Below are positions 44,201 through 50,100 of a DNA stretch of 64,000 bases, one piece after another. Position 1 is the first letter of the stretch. Each line of letters opens with the position of its first letter. The notes beneath the pieces were generated by a model. The model worked only from the letters and a program-made list of their open reading frames with translations, made no database searches and had not been told where the DNA came from. The stretch spans positions 947,249 to 1,011,248 of the forward strand of contig VXBA01005864.1 in assembly GCA_013399895.1 (NCBI GenBank), written 5' to 3'. The translations under genes and the position numbers were made by a program. The stretch comes from Serilophus lunatus. Its lineage: Eukaryota; Chordata; Aves; Passeriformes; Eurylaimidae.

Positions 44201-45156
44201 CCTTCTCCTTGATAATCATTTTAGCCTCATAATGATCACTCCAGGCAGTCTGGAAGGTCTTATTTTCACATCTCTATAGGGAAGATAATTATAATACAGT
44301 AGCGTGGCTAAAACTGGAAAGTGACCTACCTGCTAACAATGGCTTTGGCCACTGGGGCCTCTAAACAAGGGCCAAAAGTACCTCCAAGCAGTACTTGGAG
44401 ACAAGCCTCAAATTCAGTAAAAGGCAAGGTTTTGCATTTCCTCCATCCTTTTGGCTCTTGATCTCTCTTTAGTCCTTCCAGCCATATTTTCTTATTTTAA
44501 CCTGGTTTTATATGCCCCTATAGCAAAAAATTAAAGCCATGTGATGGAGGACAAGACAACCATTGCCCGTTCTACACAAGCATTGGAAGGATTCAACGCT
44601 GAACACTGTCAAAAAGAGTCAAACAAATCAAGTGAAGAGTTACGAATCCCTCTTTCAGGCAGCTCGCTGCCTACAAGCAAGTGCAACGTTCCTGCCCGAG
44701 GCTGACTCCCGAAGCGGCAGGAAAGGAACCGTCCCGCAGCACTGCTGCTCTGAGCATCCCGATGAGCCTGTGCCGCCGAAGGCGGTCTCCCTCTTTCGAT
44801 ACCGTCGGGAGATTCTGAAGGCCTTACCACGGGCTCATCTCCCACTTCCTGAAGCTTGGAGCGGGGCTCAACACCCGCCCCATACATCTCGCTCCTCATG
44901 CAGCCGCGGGCGCGGGGGCACCCGGGGAAGCGTGCCCGCCCGCCCGCCCCCCCAGCGTCCCGGCCCTTACCAGGGAGAGCACTTTGTAGGTGTTGGGGTC
45001 CTTGCTCTTGCCGCCTGGAGCCCTGTCCTGCTCCTCGGCCACTTCCATAGCCGGCAGCATGGGCACAGCCGCAGCCTGCAGCCCGCCGTCAGCCGCCCCG
45101 TTCCCACCCAGGTGGTCTTCATGGCCCTTCCCCGCTTGCTGCCCGTTGCCCTGCAT
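2166..45156 (-). CDS. ENPP1: ENPP1 ectonucleotide pyrophosphatase/phosphodiesterase 1, exons 1-19 (3' part off window)
   Basis: Type II membrane glycoprotein that hydrolyses extracellular ATP to AMP and pyrophosphate, restraining mineralisation, and also degrades 2'3'-cGAMP (family knowledge). Nineteen exons join in phase: 44971-45156, 30550-30622, 28858-28974, 25866-25991, 25635-25695, 20024-20121, 17876-17955, 17413-17532, 16303-16412, 15093-15158, 14735-14807, 13012-13120, 12350-12481, 10711-10742, 9146-9273, 8058-8127, 5359-5446, 2727-2902, 2166-2217. They total 1897 bp, or 632 codons plus one base. Order: cytosolic tail 1-~60, membrane anchor ~62-80, somatomedin-B domains ~88-125 and ~127-167, phosphodiesterase domain ~188-575, linker from ~576. 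Metal ligands D200, D358, H362, D405, H406 and H517, nucleophile T238 and N259 match human D218, D376, H380, D423, H424, H535, T256 and N277. The offset is always 18. F239, W304 and Y322 match the human nucleotide-pocket residues. Sequons N267, N323, N459, N567 and N627 match human glycosylation sites or sequons. The nuclease-like domain and stop codon lie left of the window. No frameshift or in-frame stop is present. ENPP3 is excluded because linker and somatomedin-B motifs fit ENPP1. Confidence 0.97.
2218..2726 (-). other. ENPP1 intron 18
   Basis: 509 bp of AT-rich sequence between two exons. Nothing recognisable beyond the splice sites. Confidence 0.85.
2727..2902 (-). CDS. ENPP1: ENPP1 exon 18: end of catalytic domain and linker
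   Basis: 176 bp, residues 557-615. It encodes LKPAPNNGTHG, LNHLLKNPVYTP and HPKE, near-identical to human ENPP1, and ends in LGCSCRTG (human LGCSCNPS). The middle, between HPKE and LGCSC, is divergent, as expected of a linker. The donor is GGC|GTAAGT. Confidence 0.96.
3267..3862. mobile_element. Solo LTR of an avian endogenous retroelement, interrupted by an assembly gap
   Basis: It starts TGTAGTGGTTTAACCCAGGC and continues with features I recognise from passerine LTRs: GGCAAAACAAGACTC, an AT-rich centre, a C-rich stretch, and imperfect GTGGGTCC-like units (CATGGGGTCCATCCCTCACAGG, then GAGAGTCCATCCCATGGGC). 125 Ns cover 3738-3862. AGTACT lies immediately before the TG and again immediately after the Ns (3863-3868), consistent with a target-site duplication. 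No internal coding genes are seen, so it looks like a solo LTR. Orientation and family (ERVL or ERVK type) are unsettled. Confidence 0.7.
3738..3862. other. Assembly gap (125 N)
   Basis: A run of undetermined bases within the LTR, where internal near-repeats probably defeated assembly. Its true length is unknown. Confidence 0.98.
5359..5446 (-). CDS. ENPP1: ENPP1 exon 17
   Basis: 88 bp, residues 528-556 plus one base. It encodes AIFIGFGPGFKFGT and then FENIEVYNLMC, a conserved NPP-family block near the end of the phosphodiesterase domain. The donor is G|GTAAGT. Confidence 0.97.
5447..8057 (-). other. ENPP1 intron 16
   Basis: 2611 bp, AT-rich, with a CR1 element at about 7080-7735. Nothing else recognised. 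Confidence 0.85.
7080..7735 (+). repeat. CR1 LINE fragment (3' coding end and UTR)
   Basis: It follows the CR1 3' consensus in order: ACGAGCCAGCAGCACACC, AGCAGATCGAGGGAAGGGAT, AGGCCACATCAGGATACTGC, GACTGAAGTACTTGCCCTG, AGCAGTCCCCCAAGACATAC, AGGACAGTCAAGCAGCAGAAC, ACCTCAGAGCTGACTCTG and CTCCTGAGGTCCCTTACAA. It is diverged, with small indels. The 161-codon open frame across 7175-7660 is a by-product of this element, not a gene. Confidence 0.85.
8058..8127 (-). CDS. ENPP1: ENPP1 exon 16: catalytic histidine
   Basis: 70 bp, residues 504-527. It encodes GGFHGSDNRFPNMQ. H517 matches human zinc ligand H535. The donor is CAG|GTGAGA. Confidence 0.97.
8128..9145 (-). other. ENPP1 intron 15
   Basis: 1018 bp, AT-rich. 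Nothing recognised. Confidence 0.85.
9146..9273 (-). CDS. ENPP1: ENPP1 exon 15
   Basis: 128 bp, residues 462-503 plus two bases. It encodes CIEPNQPFKAYMK, then LPKRFHY, then DRIEPLHFYLDSQWQLA, collinear with human. The donor is CG|GTAAGT. Confidence 0.96.
9519..9577. repeat. T-rich low-complexity tract
   Basis: GGGG followed by runs of T broken by G, C or GG over about 60 bp. On the minus (transcribed) strand it reads as A-rich. Confidence 0.9.
9731..9820 (-). repeat. CR1 LINE 3'-end fragment
   Basis: CACAGAATACGCTGAGTTGG, AAGGGACGCACATGG and CTGCACAGGACCAG match a common avian CR1 3' UTR subfamily, in reverse orientation. Confidence 0.8.
10341..10600 (-). repeat. CR1 LINE 3'-end fragment
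   Basis: Reversed CR1 3' UTR: AGAATCAATTAGGTTAGAAA, GACCTCTGAAATCACTGAGT, CACCTGCAGGGATGGTGACT, then AAGAAATTCTTCCCAATGTC. It ends close to exon 14. Confidence 0.85.
10711..10742 (-). CDS. ENPP1: ENPP1 exon 14: 32-bp small exon
   Basis: Codes only for F451-N-Y-E-G-I-V-R-N-L-T461, matching human FNYEGIARNLS. It carries sequon N459, whose counterpart is human N477. The acceptor is TTCCAG and the donor ACG|GTAGGT. Both flanking exons join it in phase, so it is required: leaving it out would shift the frame. Confidence 0.93.
10743..12349 (-). other. ENPP1 intron 13
   Basis: 1607 bp, very AT-rich with several long A runs near 10840-10920. No repeat family recognised. Confidence 0.85.
12350..12481 (-). 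CDS. ENPP1: ENPP1 exon 13
   Basis: 132 bp, residues 407-450 plus one base. It encodes GMEAGSC and GPAARLRPNNVPDEYFS. The stretch after GSC is more divergent from human than neighbouring exons, but its length is unchanged. The donor GTATGT is preceded by T. Confidence 0.95.
12482..13011 (-). other. ENPP1 intron 12
   Basis: 530 bp, AT-rich. Nothing recognised. Confidence 0.85.
13012..13120 (-). CDS. ENPP1: ENPP1 exon 12: zinc ligands in SDHG
   Basis: 109 bp, residues 371-406 plus one base. It encodes ALQRVDNIVGMLMDGLK and ends in VSDHG. D405 and H406 match human D423 and H424. The acceptor is CTGCAG and the donor G|GTAAAT. Confidence 0.97.
13121..14734 (-). other. ENPP1 intron 11
   Basis: 1614 bp, AT-rich. 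No repeat or gene recognised. Confidence 0.85.
14735..14807 (-). CDS. ENPP1: ENPP1 exon 11: zinc ligands Asp and His
   Basis: 73 bp, residues 346-370. It encodes HFYTLYLEEPDSSGHKFGP. D358 and H362 match human zinc ligands D376 and H380. The donor is GGA|GTAAGT. Confidence 0.97.
15093..15158 (-). CDS. ENPP1: ENPP1 exon 10
   Basis: 66 bp, residues 324-345 plus two bases. It encodes PFEERVVTVLRWLQLPEDE, aligned without gaps to human PFEERILAVLQWLQLPKDE. The donor is AG|GTAGGG. Confidence 0.96.
15159..16302 (-). other. ENPP1 intron 9
   Basis: 1144 bp, AT-rich. Nothing recognised. Confidence 0.85.
16303..16412 (-). CDS. ENPP1: ENPP1 exon 9
   Basis: 110 bp, residues 288-323 plus two bases. It encodes YQGLKAGTFFWPGSDV, typical of the NPP family. 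W304 and Y322 match human nucleotide-pocket residues W322 and Y340. The sequon N312-G-T appears where human has N-G-I. A second sequon, N323-S-S, is completed across the exon 9/10 junction. Confidence 0.97.
16413..17412 (-). other. ENPP1 intron 8
   Basis: 1000 bp. An open frame of 135 codons (16453-16860, minus) has no family resemblance and lies wholly inside the intron. Nothing else recognised. Confidence 0.85.
17413..17532 (-). CDS. ENPP1: ENPP1 exon 8
   Basis: 120 bp, exactly 40 codons, residues 248-287. It holds HGIIDNKMYDP, where N259 matches human N277 (phosphate binding), and the sequon N267-A-S matching human N285. The donor GTACGT follows a T. Confidence 0.97.
17533..17875 (-). other. 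ENPP1 intron 7
   Basis: 343 bp, AT-rich, with no recognisable element. Confidence 0.85.
17876..17955 (-). CDS. ENPP1: ENPP1 exon 7: catalytic threonine
   Basis: 80 bp, residues 221-247. It encodes KCGTYT and then VYPSKTFPNHYSIVT. T238 is the nucleophile that forms the nucleotidylated intermediate (human T256), and F239 matches human F257, which stacks on the base. The acceptor is CTAG|AG and the donor A|GTAAGA. Confidence 0.97.
17956..20023 (-). other. ENPP1 intron 6
   Basis: 2068 bp, AT-rich. No repeat family or gene recognised. Confidence 0.85.
20024..20121 (-). CDS. ENPP1: ENPP1 exon 6: start of phosphodiesterase domain
   Basis: 98 bp, residues 188-220 plus one base. It holds LLFSLDGFRAEYL, where D200 is the zinc ligand matching human D218. 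The donor is C|GTGAGT, with an uncommon C before the GT but an otherwise strong site. Confidence 0.96.
20122..25634 (-). other. ENPP1 intron 5
   Basis: 5513 bp, the second-largest intron here. It contains the reversed CR1 at 23743-24560. The rest is unrecognised. Confidence 0.85.
23743..24560 (-). repeat. CR1 LINE with reverse-transcriptase remnant
   Basis: Reversed element. The minus strand at 24151-24456 translates to CR1 reverse-transcriptase sequence (GPDGIHSRVMRELADGL, GLVPGDWKLANMVCIHKNG, EDPGNYRPVSLTSVP, KIMEQII). The next part, toward the 3' end, is frameshifted and internally deleted. The 3' UTR ends near CACAGAACCACAGAATTAAT. The 5' end carries the TTGAGGCAAAGAAGG text found upstream of the polymerase domain. 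It is a dead copy. Confidence 0.9.
25635..25695 (-). CDS. ENPP1: ENPP1 exon 5: linker between somatomedin-B and catalytic domains
   Basis: 61 bp, residues 168-187 plus two bases. It encodes a conserved acidic linker containing SWVEE and EPQCP. Intron 4, just before it, is only 170 bp. The donor is GG|GTGAGG. Confidence 0.93.
25866..25991 (-). CDS. ENPP1: ENPP1 exon 4: somatomedin-B domain 2
   Basis: 126 bp, residues 126-167. Eight cysteines are present (C131, C136, C146, C148, C152, C158, C159, C166). It begins with the conserved HIWTCNKFRCGEKR. The position matching the human K173Q (older name K121Q) polymorphism is Asn155, codon AAC at 25903-25905. The donor is G|GTAAAT. Confidence 0.97.
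25992..28857 (-). other. ENPP1 intron 3
   Basis: 2866 bp with one forward CR1 (26606-27265). A moderately GC-rich stretch at about 28180-28800 next to exon 3 has no recognised identity. Confidence 0.85.
26606..27265 (+). repeat. CR1 LINE fragment (3' end)
   Basis: Forward CR1 3' end: GACCTGGAGGTCCTAGTCAA, GTCTGCAGTGCCCTGGCAAC, TGTGCAGTTTTGGGCACTG, AGCCTGGAGAAGAGGAGACA, and a terminal CTATGATTCTATGATT. Confidence 0.9.
28858..28974 (-). CDS. ENPP1: ENPP1 exon 3: somatomedin-B domain 1
   Basis: 117 bp, residues 87-125. All eight somatomedin-B cysteines are present (C90, C94, C102, C104, C108, C114, C115, C122), with the signature CKGRCFERTFG. The domain is an extracellular disulfide knot. The acceptor is TTGCAG and the donor CAG|GTAAGG. 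Confidence 0.97.
28975..30549 (-). other. ENPP1 intron 2
   Basis: 1575 bp, AT-rich, separating the transmembrane exon from the first somatomedin-B exon. Nothing recognised. Confidence 0.85.
30550..30622 (-). CDS. ENPP1: ENPP1 exon 2: transmembrane anchor
   Basis: 73 bp, residues 63-86 plus one base. It encodes a hydrophobic run with the core LTTILGCIFGLKPSC, nearly identical to human ENPP1, and is the signal-anchor of a type II membrane protein. Acceptor CTTACAG and donor G|GTAACA flank it. Confidence 0.95.
32919..33073 (+). repeat. CR1 LINE 3'-end fragment
   Basis: Forward CR1 3' UTR: TTTGAGCAACTTGGTGTAGT, GGAAGGTGTCCCTGCCCACA, CCAACCCAAGCCATTCTATG. Confidence 0.88.
36277..36345 (-). repeat. 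Short CR1 LINE 3'-end fragment
   Basis: Reversed CR1 tail: TCATAGAATCATTTAGTTTG, AAGACCTTTAAAGTCATCAA, GTCCAACTG. Confidence 0.85.
38443..38462. repeat. 20-bp perfect palindrome
   Basis: TGGACTCCAGCTGGAGTCCA is identical to its reverse complement, and has the E-box/PvuII core CAGCTG at its centre. Confidence 0.95.
39764..40990 (+). repeat. CR1 LINE, 3' part of reverse transcriptase to 3' end
   Basis: Forward copy that begins within the polymerase domain (MEQMLLETMLRHMENK, QHGFMKGKLCLTNMVAF, TIYLGLCKAFDT) and runs to the terminal CATTCTATGATA. The usual FADD active-site block reads FANN at 40197-40208, so both catalytic aspartates are lost. Frameshifts and stops show it is inactive. Confidence 0.9.
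40991..41570 (-). repeat. CR1 LINE 3'-end fragment, reversed
   Basis: It reads as the reverse of CR1 3' sequence: CTCTGTGCAATCTGTTCCAA, CCAGGCTGAACAAGCCTCAG, CAGCTTCTCCTCCTCACCTG, CAAGCTGGACACAGTATTTG, GTGCTAGTAGAGGGA. It abuts the 3' end of the forward CR1 at 39764-40990. The far end is approximate. Confidence 0.8.
44971..45156 (-). CDS. ENPP1: ENPP1 exon 1: start codon and cytoplasmic tail
   Basis: Codes for residues 1-62 and ends in phase 0 at CTG followed by donor GTAAGG. The tail's last part, KDPNTYKVLSL, is the conserved ENPP1 juxtamembrane sequence. I chose the ATG at 45156 because it is the first in-frame ATG, has ACC just before it (A at -3), and gives a 62-residue tail, against 80 residues before the same point in human. 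The frame stays open upstream but I see no earlier ATG. In-frame M33 and M37 follow. M37 has G at -3 and +4 and corresponds to the human second methionine (M53), so a shorter form is possible. The human dileucine signal is not preserved (AAAVPMLP here). Confidence 0.93.
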
Positions 45157-45194
45157 GGTCCCTGCGGCTCTGCCGTGCGCCCGCACGGACACGG

Positions 45195-45204
45195 CTATTA
45201 ATAG
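45195..45204 (-). promoter_or_regulatory. TATA-like element of ENPP1 promoter
   Basis: CTATTAATAG, a near-TATA palindrome in otherwise GC-rich DNA, 39-48 bp upstream of the ATG. If it is used, transcription would start about 25-30 bp downstream, leaving a 5' UTR of roughly 10-20 nt. Function is inferred from position only. Confidence 0.5.
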
Positions 45205-45218
45205 CGCGGCGGGCCGGT

Positions 45219-45236
45219 CCCGCCCCGTCCCGCCCG
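45219..45236 (-). promoter_or_regulatory. Paired GC boxes (Sp1-type)
   Basis: Two CCCGCCC-type boxes lie within 18 bp, about 15-40 bp upstream of the TATA-like element. This spacing is typical of GC-box promoters. Binding is inferred. Confidence 0.5.
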
Positions 45237-46122
45237 GGAGCGCGGCCCCCGGCGGCCCCCGCTCCCCCTCCGGCCGTGGCGGAGAGGAGGGACCGGGATA
45301 TTCCCCGCTCGGTCACCCCGGCTCGGCTGCCCCTTGCTTCCCGCTCCAACCCTGCAGGTGAGGGCGGGCCGCTGCCGCCCCTCCCTGCGGGCTGGGCAGG
45401 GCTGGGCGGGGGAAGGCGGCGGTGCAGGATTGCGGGGCCGGAGGACGTCGCGCTGCTCCGAAGTCGCGCCCGGGGGGGGACGCTGGGCCATGTTTACGAN
45501 GGGGGAAGCGGTGGCGCGGCTTTCCTGAAGCCGCCCGGCGGTGGCGGCACAGGTGTGCGCGGGGGCGGGGGCGCTGCTGCCGGTCCCGCTCCCGGCGCCG
45601 GAGCTGCCAGACCACGCAGTCGGCCCCCGGTGCGCCTTCGTACCCAGGGCGCTGACAGCTGCTGATCTCTCGCAGGATGACGGTGTTTTTCTTCCTGCCT
45701 ACAGTTTTTCGCCCCTCCCCGGGGAGGTTTTGCTCTCCCGTCCATAAGTGTCCGCGGGGAGTCCAGGCCTGCTGGATGCCCGCACCTCCGTGTGCCCGCA
45801 CGCCTGGGGCGCAGTTGGGCAGGTGGCTTCATCGGCAGGGCACGTTGCTTCTCCTTTGGGGTGACTCGGGCTTACCGCCCCCAGGCCGGGCCATGCTTGG
45901 AGGGGCAGCGTTGTTGGGGTGAAATTCACGTTTGGGTGCCCTTCTGGGCCTTGTATAGGCACCATCTGGTTCCAGGGTGTCACCTCCCACTCATTCCAAC
46001 TGAATTCAGCCCTGTTTGTTTGGCAAGAGAAAAGCGTGCCACTGGCGTTTGTACTCACCCTGACTGCCCGTGGGGAAAGGCAGTTTGCCCCGCGTGTGCA
46101 GGTACAGCCGTGACTGCGAGGG

Positions 46123-46166
46123 CTGGCTCCTGGAGTGGGTTATTCTGGCTCCTGGAGTGGGTTATT
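46123..46166. repeat. Perfect 22-bp tandem duplication
   Basis: Two identical copies of a 22-bp unit, beginning CTGGCTCCTGGAG and ending GGGTTATT, sit head to tail at 46123-46144 and 46145-46166. Confidence 0.95.
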
Positions 46167-47111
46167 CTTCCTTCCTCTGAGAGACGTAGGAGCGTTCAGT
46201 AGCATCAAGACTTGCTAGTATGCTTAAGCTTGAAATTGCTAAAAGTATCTCATGTTCCATATACTATTAGTTACTGTAGAAAGTTACATATCTTGACGTG
46301 AGGCTTAGTCTTTCAATTGTAATGTGATGGTGGGCTTGATTTCCTAGGGCTTGAGAAGTATATGTTAGATTTAACTGTCACTGTACTCAGGAAAGAGTGG
46401 CAAATCCATATTTTCTAAAAAATAGCTGCAGTGAAATAAAAATTTCCTTTGGAAATTATTTTTAACCCTGTCGAAATGTGGCTGCTCTGTTTTCTTTCAG
46501 CTGAGTTGCAGGATCAAGCTGTCACTACAACTTTTCTTTAAAAATAATCGCAAAGATACAGCATTTACAAAACTGCCTATCTGTAGTGCTACTGCAGCTC
46601 ACGGCATGTTGAAGATTACTGCGGACCTGCCTCCATCTGTCTGTTGTCATCTTACGAGGTTCCATAGATGCACTCTTAAGAATTTCTACACTAATGCTTC
46701 ACTCAATTGCAAAGGAAAGAAAAAGGCAACAGAAACTATGAGAACTAAGCTCTTGAGTCTACCTTAAGAATCTCCTTTATTCCATTAATGTGGCATTTAA
46801 AACAACTGTCCAACTGAGCAGCCAACTTATTATATATTCAGGGCTGTTGACATATTAACTATTAAAAATTGTAAATTGAATACTGATATACTTTACTGAA
46901 TACTGAATACTTTAAAACTCTTGTGAAAACTAATATAGCCAAATTGTTTGGGTTTGCTTTTTTTCAGTGCATGTAGCTTCAATTATTCACACAAGTGGCA
47001 GTAGAGCCTCACTTTTCAGTCGTAAAAATGTGAAGATACTGCAGTCATTGGGTTTAAGTTCAAATCTTCTTTTTCTTTCTGTTTCCAGTCACACTGGCAG
47101 GAAGGAAAATT

Positions 47112-47133
47112 CCCCCCCCCCCCCCCTCCCCCC
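47112..47133. repeat. Poly-C tract
   Basis: Fifteen C, one T, then six C. The opposite strand is a G-run capable of forming G-quadruplex-like structures. Exact length is uncertain because of sequencing errors in homopolymers. Confidence 0.9.
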
Positions 47134-50100
47134 AAGAAAAGCCTGATTAAATTAGAAACTTACAGATATTTTATACAATTAACAAAAAACTTAATTTTTC
47201 ATTTTCATGGTTTTTATATGTAGAAAGGTATTTTCTGATTATTTTTAAGAATAAATCCAATAGAAATCTTTATTGTTCACTCAAAAATTTGAATAGCATA
47301 AGTTGTATACTGGTGATTCAATGGAAATTATATATAACCACATTGCAGGCAGAAATATTTTTTTTTTCCATAGAAAGAAAGAATACTCTGCAGCTGGAGC
47401 TAACTTCTGAATGGTTTATTCATTAACTATTCCTTAATAGTAACTCTCCTGTGTACAAAATTTCATTTTTATAGTTTAATTCTCTGCAATACAGATAGTT
47501 AAAGTGCTTCAGGCTAGGCGTGGAAAATAATTAACCAGCATGGAAAATAATTAACCTACGGATGAGAAGTAATCTCATTTCAGCTGACTGACAGGGTATC
47601 AAAGTGCTCTGGACAAGAGGAGAATGGAAAACCAAAAAGGATAAAGTTTTGACACTGAATATATCAGATGAATCTGAAGGAATCTGTTGAATTCTGAGTG
47701 AAGGGACAAAACATTTCTAATGTTAAATCTTCAGAAATCCACAACTGCTTGATCTCTTTGGGGTGAGGTTGTTTCATAGCAGTCCAATACCACTTTAAGA
47801 AATCTGTGAAAAATAGACATCATTGTGCCATGAATTAATTGCAGAGATTACTGAGGCTGCAAATCCAAATTTCAAAGCATTGGCTGTGGCCGTTTCGCAT
47901 AGACCAAGGAAGCTTTTGAGGAAGCCAGGGCAGCTGCTAGCACAGCTGCCAGTTCCAGCTGAGACTGAATCAAGCTGCCTAACCAAATGTCAAGGGAAAA
48001 CAGCAGTAACACCAGCTTCATGTTTCCAAGCCTTGTCTGTAAAAGGAATTAATTAGAGATTATCAGTTTTAATTTGCTGTTCTGTTGTTAGTGGCAGCGG
48101 CAAAGAACATAAACTATATAGTAGGAGAAAAAGGTTAACATAGGGAGCTTTTCACACTGCTGCATGTGAAAGCTTGTGATGCTCTCTACTTAGTTTTTCA
48201 CCTCAATAAAATCTCCACCAAATATCTTTTTCTTAGAAACACCAGAGCAAACACCAAGTACTCTCATCTGGCCTGAGACTGTGAAGTGACTGTGGCCCAA
48301 ATAGGAACTATGGGCTAGTGACAGGGGTTTTAAATTGAACCATGTTGCATGGCACAGAGTGGGGAGACCCTTGCTGCTGTTGCTGCACACTAAGGGACAC
48401 ACTAAGCTCACAGTCAGAAAAGTAGCATTACTGCAAAACCTTGTGATAAACCTGCGATAACGCAAGGCTGGCTGAGTCTTGACCCTTAAACTACAACATA
48501 CCCCTTCTCCTAGTGGTTGGTGGTTTTGGCAACTATTTCACGTTGCATTCTCTCTAATCCTCAGCAAAATTTCTGTAGCCCTAAAAAAAGACCAGAAGCC
48601 CCAGAAAAGCCTGAAGCTGCTTGTTAAGGACCATCGCTGCTCAGTCTTAACACTGGATTCTTTACGTACTTGAAGCTCTGTTTCTCAGCTCCTTATCTGG
48701 CATTTTTGCATGAGAGCTGCACTGTAAACTAGTCTAAAAATCATTGGAAAATTGATAATTATCTTGGTTTCTGAAATATCCTTATGGGGAGTTTCATTTA
48801 GCACTCAATTTATTTCTAAAATGTTACAAAAATGCAAGAAACCCTTAATGAAAGGAACTAATGAAGCTAGTGGTACATCTCAGAACCATTTTATTATGTC
48901 TAGGAGTAATGCCTAAGATGAAGTCAGAAATCTTGTGGCATTTACAGGCATATTAAACTGTGTGGACTGAACTTTGTTTTTCAGATTTGCATCTGTAAAA
49001 GCAGCATGAAGGGATAATACATAACTGAGCAAAGACCCAAGACACAAAGGCAAAGTAGAGTTCCAACACACATATTGCAAGTTTCAGGTTCTGAACTCTC
49101 CATCATGATGTCTTTTTGTCAGGTAAAACTACTTAGTCCTCTAGAATCACTTTTTTTCAGTATCTGCTTACTCCCTAACATCCCTCTTTTAATACATAGA
49201 CAAAATTAATTTTGCAAAGAATAGCCCATGTTTTGGCTAGTTTGCTGGTCTTAAAAAAAAAAAAACAAACTAGGAATAATAAACTGATCGCAAATATTTA
49301 CCGTGTTATTGTAAAATCGCGTATTTGTGCCTGTTTTCAGTCTTATTTTGTCATATATTATTGCAAATTTAATAATTGTTAACCTAAGAGTTGTTATATT
49401 GCTGGCAACAGTACAAGCAAAATATGAAAACTCTTCTAGCAATAGGAAAGGTTCACTTGGCTGTGATTGATTGCAGGTCTCTCTAGCTTTTATAAAAATA
49501 CCTTTACTTGATTTTAAAAAAAAAAATGCCTATACACCTTTAAACTGTAAAATCCTTACATGATATTTTTTGGGAAGCATATTATAAGATGTCTGAATAC
49601 TTTAACGCTACCCAAGCAGACATTCATTGTGCTGTTAGCAGTGGAATCTCTCTAGCAAACACAATTACAATACCTAATATGGTCTGTGCAAGCAAGCCTA
49701 TTATCAGGAAGAATACTTTTGTACCTACAGTGGGAGAATTGTATGATGTTCTCCAACCAAAGAAACAAGGGGAGAAAAATACTGTATTTGAGTAACGACC
49801 CCAGAGGTTTCTGCAGGATCTGAAAGGTTAATTCTGTGCTGCTTGTAGTGAGATTAAAAGCACTTCTTATTAATCTGAGTCCGGAACAAAGCAACAGTGT
49901 AAGTACTGCATTTAAACTAGATATCCCCTTATATCTCCTCGATTCTTGACAACTCGAAATGAACAAGATTCAACAAAAACCAGGATGGGGAAAAAAATGT
50001 TTTCAAAATAGATGGCCAGTTGGGGCAGAGATTTGAAAATTGCCTAAGGAATTTAGGAATGCACTTACTGCAGCTCCATGTAAATTTATATTTCAAAATC

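Larger units (their letters stand above)
30623..44970 (-). other. ENPP1 intron 1
   Basis: 14.3 kb, the largest intron, between exon 1 and the transmembrane exon. CR1 pieces lie at about 32919-33073, 36277-36345, 39764-40990 and 40991-41570. The stretch 37640-38640 is less AT-rich than its surroundings but unrecognised. One ambiguous base lies at 42314. First introns often hold enhancers, but none can be named from sequence. Confidence 0.85.
44690..45920. promoter_or_regulatory. CpG island over ENPP1 exon 1 and promoter
   Basis: The sequence changes sharply from AT-rich flanks to GC-rich, CpG-dense DNA and back. It covers exon 1, the TATA-like and GC-box elements, and about 700 bp further upstream. 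Many long open frames on both strands here result from stop-poor GC-rich sequence. One ambiguous base lies at 45500. Confidence 0.85.

Noticed and set aside
44563..45201. 212-codon plus-strand open frame
   Set aside because: It runs antisense to ENPP1 exon 1 in CpG-island DNA, is rich in Pro, Arg, Ser and Ala, and reflects scarcity of stops in GC-rich sequence.
45276..45832. Several overlapping GC-rich open frames on both strands
   Set aside because: They overlap one another in all frames, cross an ambiguous base, and show no domain. They are an effect of the CpG island.
47795..48056. Overlapping plus and minus open frames with an alanine-rich translation
   Set aside because: No known family, no splice partners and no supporting context. 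Probably chance.
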